A stretch of 64,000 nucleotides of DNA from positions 2,542,001 to 2,606,000 of the forward strand of contig NZ_CP012676.1 of assembly GCF_001294575.1 (NCBI RefSeq), given 5' to 3'. The number at the start of each line of letters is the position of its first letter. Within the stretch, counting starts at the first letter, position 1. This DNA is from Pseudomonas versuta (lineage in GTDB: Bacteria; Pseudomonadota; Gammaproteobacteria; Pseudomonadales; Pseudomonadaceae). Under the pieces are notes generated by a model. It was not told where the DNA came from. It did not search any database and saw only the letters and a list, made by a program, of their open reading frames with translations. Both the position numbers and the translations under genes were made by a program. Below are positions 36,731-44,399 of this stretch, one piece after another.

Positions 36731-39471
36731 TCAGAACGGGACGGTCTGGCTAAGCCTCACGTTGTCCGAGGCACTGGCCAGTCTCAGCGTGCGCTCGCCC
36801 TGAGGCAGCTGCCACGATTTTGACTGCGTTGCCCAATACTGCAGCTTGCGCAGCGGCACGATGATTGACACGTCTCTGGTTTCCCCTGCCTTCAGGCTGA
36901 TCCGGTCAAAACCGACCAGGGGTCTGCGGCGCGAACTCGGCCCCCTGGATCTGCTTTTGCGGCGCACTTCAGGTAAAGCTGCGGCACTTCATCACCGGCC
37001 ACCGGGCCACTGTTGGTCAATTTGAAATCGACCTTCAGATCACCATTAGGCAAACGTCCGGTTTTCAAAGCGCTGTAATCGAAATGGCTGTAGGACAGCC
37101 CGTAGCCGAATGCAAACAGCGGCGCCTTGTGCTGCGACTCAAACCAGCGGTAACCCAGATTGACGCCTTCGGTGTAACTGACCACGCCATCAAGTTGCTG
37201 GCCGCGCTCTGGGTAACGCGGATCGGTGGCTGGATAGTCCTGAAGACTGTGAGCCCAGGTGAATGGCAGGCGACCCGCCGGGTTGCTGCGGCCCGTCAGG
37301 ATATTGGCCGTAGCCGGGCCACCCTCGTCACCGGTCCACCACATTTGCACCAGGCCTTTGACCTTGCCCAGCCATGGCATGGCCACCGGTGTGCTGGTAT
37401 TGAGCACCACCACCAGATTGGGATTGATGGCGGCGATTTCCTCGATCAACTTGTCCTGATCACCCGGCAAGCCGAACTGCGGGTCGGTGCGCGCCCAGGC
37501 GAAAAAGATCACCTTCTTCGCGCCACGAGCCGCTGCCAGCGCCTGGGCCCGGTTGACTTCCCGCATTTGCGGGGTGACCCAGGCCAGCCGCACCTGAACC
37601 GGTGCGCCGGAGGTATCGTTGTAGGTGCTGACTTCGAGCAGATGCTCGCCGCGGCTGAGCTTGACCATGCGCCGCACATTGTTGAGACCATCGGTGGTCG
37701 GCATCAAGGCATCCTGTCCCGGATGGACGACGTCACCGTGCAGGGCGTTTTTCAGTGAACTGCTTTCACCGATGATTTTCCCGTCTACTTTCAGCACGGC
37801 ACCGGCGCCGAGCATCTGCAGGTTGAGGTTGTAATCGCCCTCCTGCTCGATGTTCAAACGGGTTTTCCAGCTCGGCAAGGTGTTAGCCGCCAAGGCATTA
37901 CCGGTTGCAGCCGTAAACGCCAGCTGGCCATCACGATGGTTTTGCCCCTCTTGCTCTCTGGCCCAGCCAGGCTTTCCATCGAAGGACACTCGATCTGCAG
38001 GGATGGCAATACCGGTCATGTCGTTGGCTACGGCCACGTTTATTTTTGCTTGCGGTTCGAGTGCGTGCAGCGCGTCGGCCGGGCCGACCTGCAACTGCGG
38101 CATACCGATCGAGTGCTCGGCAGAAACGCCCAGCGCTACCGGCTGCACCGCGCCCGGGCCGATCATCGCCAGCCCTTTGAGGTCGTCCCCGGTAAGCGGC
38201 AACACATTGTCCCGGTTCTTCAGCAAGACCGCCGAATGCTCGCTGGTCCTGCGCACAATCGCGGACAGACCGTCCTCCATAGGGGTGGATTGCGGTTGAT
38301 GGCTGCCCTTGTCCAACAGACCGAAACGCTCGATCTGCCCCAGCACGCGGCTGGCGGCCCGCTCGATGTCCTGTTCTTTTACGGTTTTATCGCGCAAGGC
38401 TAGGAACAGGTTCTGCGGTTTCTCGTCATTGGGAAACTGCCCCATCATTACGTTCGGCCGCTGGCCCACCATCCATTCTTCCGGCATCGGCCGGGCGAAT
38501 ACTTTTTTCATGCTGCCCATGGACGTATGCAGCGCGGGTTGCTGTATCGCGGTGTTGTCATAGTAGGAACGCATGATGTCCCAGAACGGGTGTTTCTCGT
38601 CGATGCGCCCGGGCATCTCCATGTCCATGCCTTTTTTGATGTAGCTGGCACTGTGCACGCCTCCCCAATCGGAAGTGACAAAGCCTTTGAAGCCCATCTG
38701 GTTGCGCAGCACCTGTTCGAGCAAATGCTCGTTGCCGCAGGCGAACTCGCCATTGAGCTTGTTGTATGAACACATGATCGAGGCCACTCCGGCGTCGATA
38801 GCGTCCTGAAATGGCGCCAGATACACCTCGTGCAGTGCTTGCTCGGGAATGCTGACATCGAAGCCGGTCATGTCGTAGCCGACCAGGTGCTTGGCCTGGG
38901 CCATGACCCCCTGGCCCTGAATGCCTTTGATCACTTGTGCGCCCATGCTGCCGGTCAGCAGCGGGTCTTCACCATAAGTGTTCCAGCCGCGACGAAAACC
39001 CGAGTCGCGAAACATGTTGATAAAAGGCTCCAGGGCTACGTCTATCCCCAGACGACTGGCTTCCTTACCGATGACCACCCCATTGTCATAGGCATCCTGC
39101 TTGCTGAAGGTGGCAGCCAGGCCCATGGTCGAGGTTGGAATGATCGATTCCTTACGGGTCAGGACACCCGGCGGGCCGTCTGCCAGCCGCAAGGGCGGCA
39201 CTCCCAGGCGAGGGACGCCCGGCAGGTACCCGGCCTGCCCCTGATTGGTGCTGTCGTCCTCGGTCATGCCACGCACCAGGTTGAACTTGTCCTCCAGGGT
39301 CATTTTTTTCAACAGTGCGTCTACCCGGACCTGATCGGCCTCGGGGCGCACTTGTACATCTGCGGCCATGCTCCGGGCCGCCAGGGTCGAGCACAACACT
39401 GCAGCTGCCAGTATCGACAGCCGGAAAAAACCCGGGCGATAGCGCCCGTACCGCGCACAAAAGGTCGTCAT
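36731..39471 (-). pseudogene. Exported GH3 beta-glucosidase, two frameshifts near the C-terminus
   Basis: The ATG at 39471 (GGAG upstream) starts a protein with a signal peptide ending near RSMA/AD. It has the (beta/alpha)8 domain with KHLVGYD and the nucleophile in GFVTSDWGG (Asp268), then the second alpha/beta domain with an inserted PA14-like lectin segment (RLNIEQEGDYNLNLQMLG), then a fibronectin-III-like end. Extra bases near 36967 and 36920 disturb the FnIII part; removing both yields LYLSAPQKQIQGAEFAPQTL and VGFDRISLKAGETRDV to the stop at 36731. As read, translation stops at 36892 after about 859 residues. GH3 enzymes release glucose from aryl or alkyl glucosides. Position favours plant glucosides as substrate. 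Confidence 0.82.
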
Positions 39472-39493
39472 CAATAGCTCCGTTACTTCTGGG

Positions 39494-40780
39494 TTAACGT
39501 TGGGTGGGCTCTTTAACGAGCACGAGACCGAGCAGGGAAATCAGCCCGCAAGCAATCAGGTAAAACGCCGGGGCGCTGGGATTGCCGGTCAGGGATATCA
39601 GGAGGGTGCAGAAGAACTGGGCAAAACCGCCGAAAACGATGCTGGCAAGGGCATAGGTCACTGACAGCCCGGTCGCCCTAACCTCAGCCGGGAAAATTTC
39701 CGCCAGCATGACCAGCGAGGGCACGGTGTTACATACAAGCAGCGCCGCCAGGGTGCTCGCCACCACAACCAGCACCGGCAATGTCGGTGAGTGCTGCAGC
39801 AGAATAAACGCCGGATAGATCAACACCAGCATGGCCAGCCGCGACCAGAGGATCATGCGCTTGCGCCCCCAGCGATCACAGGCCCGGCCGGATGCCACCG
39901 CCAGGGCCACTTGCACGGCGCCCGCCGCGCACCCGGTCCAGATCCCGACCGACAACGGTAGATGCAACTGCGCCACGGCAAAGTTGGACAGGTAATGCAG
40001 GATCACGTAAGAACCCGAAGTACCGCCGATGGCAATCAGGATCCCGGCCACCAGTGCCTGCTTATGCTGGCCCCAGCTCAGGCGGTGGCTGACATCGCGC
40101 TTGACCTGATCACTTTCCTGCAAGTGCCGGCGCATGTATGACCCGACAGGAATCACCAGCAACCCGATCACGAAGGGGATGCGCCAGCCCCAGCCGGCGA
40201 CCTGCTCTTCGCTCAGCCCGTAGTTCACGCTCAGGCCCACCATCGCGCCGAGGAGCACGCTCAGGCCCTGGCTGAAAAATTGCCAACTGGTGAAATAACC
40301 GCGCTCATGGCTCCGGGCCTTTTCCATCAGGTAGGTGGTCGAGGCGCCCACTTCGCCGCCAATCGCAAAGCCTTGCAGCAGGCGGGCAAAGACAATCATC
40401 AACGGTGCCGCAATCCCGATCTGCGCATATGAAGGTGTCAGGACAAAAATCAGCGAGCCGATCGCCATCAGCCAAAGGGTCAATATCATGGCGGCCTTGC
40501 GCCCTACCCGATCGGCATACTGGCCTAGCAGGATGCTGCCCAGCGGGCGCATGAAAAAGCCGATGCCATAGGTTGCGAACGCAAGAAGCAACTGGTTTGA
40601 ACCGTCAGCCGGGAAAAACTGTTTGCCGATCACAGTGGCAAAAAAGCTGTAGACGGTGAAGTCGTAGAACTCCAGCCCATTGCCAATGGTAACGGCCGCG
40701 ATGTTCTTTTTGCGGCTGCCCCGGGAGCCGGTCGATGAGTGCCCGGCCATAGCGGGTGTTTCAGATAAGGTATGTTCCAT
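39494..40780 (-). CDS. MFS transporter, MHS type
   Basis: A 428-residue, 12-helix carrier. IGNGLEFYDFTVYSFFATVIG, GQYADRVGRKAAMILTLWLM and LLQGFAIGGEVGASTTYLMEKA place it in the MHS group near citrate/alpha-ketoglutarate carriers. It starts 15 bp after the M20D amidohydrolase gene ends and is followed 22 bp later by the GH3 gene, so it belongs to that operon. It would import the released acid, or the conjugate itself, across the inner membrane. Confidence 0.9.
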   Translation of the reverse strand: MEHTLSETPAMAGHSSTGSRGSRKKNIAAVTIGNGLEFYDFTVYSFFATVIGKQFFPADGSNQLLLAFATYGIGFFMRPLGSILLGQYADRVGRKAAMILTLWLMAIGSLIFVLTPSYAQIGIAAPLMIVFARLLQGFAIGGEVGASTTYLMEKARSHERGYFTSWQFFSQGLSVLLGAMVGLSVNYGLSEEQVAGWGWRIPFVIGLLVIPVGSYMRRHLQESDQVKRDVSHRLSWGQHKQALVAGILIAIGGTSGSYVILHYLSNFAVAQLHLPLSVGIWTGCAAGAVQVALAVASGRACDRWGRKRMILWSRLAMLVLIYPAFILLQHSPTLPVLVVVASTLAALLVCNTVPSLVMLAEIFPAEVRATGLSVTYALASIVFGGFAQFFCTLLISLTGNPSAPAFYLIACGLISLLGLVLVKEPTQR

Positions 40781-40795
40781 AATGGAGTCCGGGCC

Positions 40796-41974
40796 TCAAA
40801 GTGCAGGTGCTGTGGGCTTGAGCATTTTTTCCACCAGCTTCACCCAGTAGGACGCACCGACCAGCAGGCACTGATCATTGAAATCGAATTTCGGGTGGTG
40901 GCACATGACATTCTCTGCACTGTCACCGTTGCCGATGATCAGGTAGGAACCGCGACATTTCGCCAACATGAAAGCGAAGTCCTCGCTGCCGGTAAGCGGG
41001 CGCATGTTCTCGATCAACCCCTGCTCCCCGATCCATTCCAGAGCCGCGCTACGGGCTAACTCGGTTTCATGCTGATCATTGACCAGCACAGGGTATCGGC
41101 GGTTGTAATGAACCTCTGCTTCGCCGCCATAACTTTGGGCGATATGTTGCGCCAACAGGGTGATGCGCGCTTGCAGGATGTCTCGGGTGTCAGCCCGCAG
41201 GGAGCGGACACTGACTTGCAGCTTCGCCGACGCGGGGATCACGTTGGCCGCCGAGCCTGCGTGAATGGAGCCGACACTGACAATTGCGGTATCCAGCGGG
41301 TCGATGTTGCGCGACACGACACTTTGCAGGCACAGGGTCAAAGTGGCGGCCATGACCACCGGGTCCACAGTCTTGTGCGGTACTGCGCCATGCCCGCCCA
41401 CCCCTTTTAAGGTGATGGAGGCGGTGTCCGATGAGGCCATGAACGGCCCGCTGAGAAAGCCCAGTTTGCCCGCAGGGAAACCGGGCATGTTGTGCATGGC
41501 GAAGATCGCATCGCACGGAAAAAGCTCGAACAACCCTTGCTCGACCATTTCCCGGGCCCCTCCCAGGCCTTCTTCGGCCGGCTGGAAGATCACATTCAGG
41601 GTGCCACTGAAACGTCGGGTACTGGCCAGCACTTTGGCCGCAGCCAGCAAGGTGGCAGTGTGACCATCATGGCCACAGGCATGCATCTTGCCTGCTTGAG
41701 TGCTGGCGTAGTGCAGTCCGGTTTCCTCGGTGATCGGTAGCGCGTCCATGTCGGCACGCAACCCGATGCGCGGGCCGCTGCCATGACAGAGCTGCCCTAC
41801 CACCCCCGTGCCCGCCAGGCCCCGGTGCACCTCAAAGCCCCACTCCTGCAGTTTTTGCGCTACCAGATCACTGGTTGCAAACTCTTCGAAGCCCAGTTCC
41901 GGGTGAGCATGGATAGCGTGCCTGATCGCTATCATCTCGTCCTGTATCTGCTCGATCTCTGCCAGAATCATCAT
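40796..41974 (-). CDS. M20D amidohydrolase (hippurate/IAA-amino-acid hydrolase type)
   Basis: A 392-residue cytoplasmic dizinc amidohydrolase. HAHPELGFEEFATSDLVAQ is the standard N-terminus. Metal ligands stand in KMHACGHDGHTATLLAAA (Cys, His), FQPAEEGLGGARE (Glu pair), FAMHNMPGFPAG (His) and PLTGSEDFAF. This group includes hippurate hydrolase, plant ILR1-type IAA-amino-acid hydrolases and bacterial IAA-aspartate hydrolase. The gene heads the operon M20D-MHS-GH3-porin and diverges from a LysR gene. With an iac cluster 8 kb away, an auxin-amide or benzoyl/aroyl-amino-acid substrate is attractive but unproven. Two adjacent ATGs (41974, 41971) are possible; GAGGGG lies upstream. Confidence 0.88.
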   Translation of the reverse strand: MMILAEIEQIQDEMIAIRHAIHAHPELGFEEFATSDLVAQKLQEWGFEVHRGLAGTGVVGQLCHGSGPRIGLRADMDALPITEETGLHYASTQAGKMHACGHDGHTATLLAAAKVLASTRRFSGTLNVIFQPAEEGLGGAREMVEQGLFELFPCDAIFAMHNMPGFPAGKLGFLSGPFMASSDTASITLKGVGGHGAVPHKTVDPVVMAATLTLCLQSVVSRNIDPLDTAIVSVGSIHAGSAANVIPASAKLQVSVRSLRADTRDILQARITLLAQHIAQSYGGEAEVHYNRRYPVLVNDQHETELARSAALEWIGEQGLIENMRPLTGSEDFAFMLAKCRGSYLIIGNGDSAENVMCHHPKFDFNDQCLLVGASYWVKLVEKMLKPTAPAL

Positions 41975-42008
41975 TTTTTGTTGTCCCCTCAGACTTGTTA
42001 TTGATTTG

Positions 42009-42031
42009 ATTCTGACCCGTATTGACAGAAT
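42009..42031. promoter_or_regulatory. LysR-type operator ATTCTG-N11-CAGAAT
   Basis: ATTCTG (42009-42014) and CAGAAT (42026-42031) form a perfect 6-bp inverted repeat with the 11-base spacer usual for LysR sites. It is in the 110-bp divergent region between the M20D operon and the LysR gene. Probably the recognition site of that regulator. Confidence 0.6.
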
Positions 42032-42084
42032 TAAAAGACAAGGTTTAGGCTCGGTGACAACATTTAGTTGTCATCAGGGGCAAG

Positions 42085-43038
42085 ATGAAAACCAACCAGT
42101 TCGTGGCTTTGGTGGCGGTCTCCGAAACCGGAAGCATCCGCAGCGCAGCCAAATCGATAGGTCTGACCCAGGCAGCGATCACCCGCACGTTGCGAGAGCT
42201 TGAACAGCAACAAGGGGTGGAGTTACTGGAACGCAACCATACCGGTGTGCGCTTCACCGAAGCGGGCAAAAGCCTGCTGCACCATGCACGCCTGATCCTG
42301 AGCGAGATCGATAAAGCCCGGGCAGACTTAAACCTGATCCGTAGCGGGCAATCCGAACGTCTGCGGATCGCCATTTCACCTTTTATCAATTTCACTTTTT
42401 TGCCGGAGTGTCTGAGCCTCTATCAACAAGAGTACCCACACGTATTTGTGGAAGTGTTCGAGGGCCTGCATGGCATTTCCGTACCTCAGCTCAGGGACGG
42501 CTACCTGGATTTCGCAGTGATCCAGGCCAGTAATTTTATTGCTGAAAACGAATTCTCGATCGAACCGCTGTTTTCCTATCAGGCCCATGTGGTGGGGCGC
42601 AGCGATCACCCGCTGCTGGATTCCACGTCCATCGACGAACTCAATGCAATGAAGTGGCTGGCTAACTACCCGCCTTCATTGCACAGCACCTTTATCAGTG
42701 ACCTGCACCGGGAGTTTCGCCTGTCGCCCAAGCCCAGCCACGTGGTCAGCGTGCACTCGGCGGGGATTCTGTTGCCGGTGCTGTTGCAGACAGACGCGCT
42801 CACGGTGCTGCCCGACCTGCTGCTCAAGTCTCAATGCTTTGCTGCGGCGGTGGCGCCTTTGAGTGCGTTCAAAGGCTCCAAGTCCCGAATCCTCGGCGTG
42901 GTCAGCCGCCGTGGCAACGTGCGCAGCAAAGCCGCCAACGCCTTCATCGCGACCTTGAAACAAGTGATAAAGCAGCACGCCAAGAACCCCAACTCACCCT
43001 TCAGTGAGATGCTCTCGCCCAAAGACCTGCTCTTTTGA
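42085..43038 (+). CDS. LysR-family transcriptional regulator
   Basis: A 317-residue LysR protein. The N-terminal helix-turn-helix is FVALVAVSETGSIRSAAKSI with GLTQAAITRTLRELEQQQGV. The effector domain opens LRIAISPFINFTFLPECLS and has the hinge and second lobe about residues 160-265. GGGGCAAG precedes the ATG. It diverges from the M20D-MHS-GH3-porin operon, with an ATTCTG-N11-CAGAAT operator between, and so probably activates it when a conjugate or released aromatic acid is present. Its 3' end overlaps the convergent MHS transporter gene by 45 bp. Confidence 0.93.
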   Translation: MKTNQFVALVAVSETGSIRSAAKSIGLTQAAITRTLRELEQQQGVELLERNHTGVRFTEAGKSLLHHARLILSEIDKARADLNLIRSGQSERLRIAISPFINFTFLPECLSLYQQEYPHVFVEVFEGLHGISVPQLRDGYLDFAVIQASNFIAENEFSIEPLFSYQAHVVGRSDHPLLDSTSIDELNAMKWLANYPPSLHSTFISDLHREFRLSPKPSHVVSVHSAGILLPVLLQTDALTVLPDLLLKSQCFAAAVAPLSAFKGSKSRILGVVSRRGNVRSKAANAFIATLKQVIKQHAKNPNSPFSEMLSPKDLLF

Positions 43039-44340
43039 GCCGGTGTGACGGATTGCGGGGCGAATGCTAAACAGGGTCAAGGTGGTAATGACGCCGAACG
43101 TCACCAGCATCAGGGAGACCGGCCAGGATGACTTGTAGATGCCGAACAGGGCTGTAGCCGCCAGAGGCGCCAGACCGCCGGAGAAAATCGACGCAATTTC
43201 ATGCCCCAGAGCCAGGCCTGAATAACGCACATGAGCCGGGAACAGCTCGCCCATCAAGGCCGGCTGAGTACCAATCATCGCGCCGTGGCTGAAGGCCAGC
43301 CCGAGCAGCAGGGCCAGGTAGACCCAGCCCGTAACATGGGTGTCCATCATCCAGAAGAACGGAAAGGCCAACACGATCAGGCTGATGGAGCCGATTGCAT
43401 AGACGGTTCGCCGACCTATTATATCCGACAGCCAGCCCCAGAACAGAATGGTGAAGGCTTCAACGATCATTGCCAGCATGACCCCGCCCAGGACCACTTG
43501 AGTGCTGAGCCCGGTGAGTTTGGCGTAGGCCATGACGAACGCGAGGAAGATATAGGCGCACCCGTTCTCTGCCAGGCGCAGGCCCATGGCCTGGAACACC
43601 TCCCGGGGATGGTTGCGCAGCACCTCCAGAGCCGGAGGGCGCTCGGCCTTGGGGCGACGCTTGACCTCCTGTTCAAACTCACGGCTTTCCGGCAGGCTGC
43701 GGCGGATATACAGGCCCACCCCGAAAATCAGAATGCTGGCCAGAAACGGCAGGCGCCAGCCCCAGCTCATGAAGTCCTCCTGGGGCAGCATCTGCACCAG
43801 GTAGAACGCTGCAGCGGAGAGAACGAATCCACCGGACACCCCTAACTGGCTCCAGGCCGCATAGAAGCCGATCCGCCCGGGTGGTGCATTTTCGCTAAGC
43901 ATCAGCACCCCGCCACCCCATTCTCCGCCTGAGGCCACACCCTGGGCGATCCGCAAGATGACCAGACTGGCGGGGGCCAGATACCCCGCCTGCTCGAATG
44001 TCGGCAACAGGCCCATGAGAAAGGTCGCCAGCCCCATAATCGCCAGGGTCATGACCAAGGCTTTTTTGCGGCCGTGCCTGTCGCCGATATGGCCAAAGAT
44101 GATTCCCCCCACCGGGCGGGCAAAGAAGCCAACGGCGAACCCGGCGAACGCCCCCATGGTGCCGACAATCGGATCCGTTCCCGCGGGGAAGAACAGCGGA
44201 CCGAAAATCAATGCGGCAGCCGTGCCATACAGGAAGAAGTCATACCACTCCAGTGCGTTGCCGAACACCGAGGCGATGACGATGCGCCGCATCGATGCGC
44301 GATTGACCGGCCCGTTATGACCTGTTTGCAAATTGCTCAT
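42994..44340 (-). CDS. MFS transporter, MHS type
   Basis: A 448-residue, 12-helix carrier: SVFGNALEWYDFFLYGTAAAL, GHIGDRHGRKKALVMTLAIMG and IAQGVASGGEWGGGVLMLSENAP. GGAGG before the ATG makes a strong start. It follows the penicillin-acylase-like gene by 59 bp on the same strand and probably ends the OprD-NIPSNAP-acylase-MHS unit, importing the acid that the acylase sets free. The final 15 codons overlap the convergent LysR gene, so the two transcripts are antisense at their ends. Confidence 0.9.
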   Translation of the reverse strand: MSNLQTGHNGPVNRASMRRIVIASVFGNALEWYDFFLYGTAAALIFGPLFFPAGTDPIVGTMGAFAGFAVGFFARPVGGIIFGHIGDRHGRKKALVMTLAIMGLATFLMGLLPTFEQAGYLAPASLVILRIAQGVASGGEWGGGVLMLSENAPPGRIGFYAAWSQLGVSGGFVLSAAAFYLVQMLPQEDFMSWGWRLPFLASILIFGVGLYIRRSLPESREFEQEVKRRPKAERPPALEVLRNHPREVFQAMGLRLAENGCAYIFLAFVMAYAKLTGLSTQVVLGGVMLAMIVEAFTILFWGWLSDIIGRRTVYAIGSISLIVLAFPFFWMMDTHVTGWVYLALLLGLAFSHGAMIGTQPALMGELFPAHVRYSGLALGHEIASIFSGGLAPLAATALFGIYKSSWPVSLMLVTFGVITTLTLFSIRPAIRHTGSKEQVFGREHLTEG

Positions 44341-44399
44341 GAATCCCTCCGATCAACACTTGCGGGTTGTGGTTGTAATCAATCAGCAGCTATCGGGCC

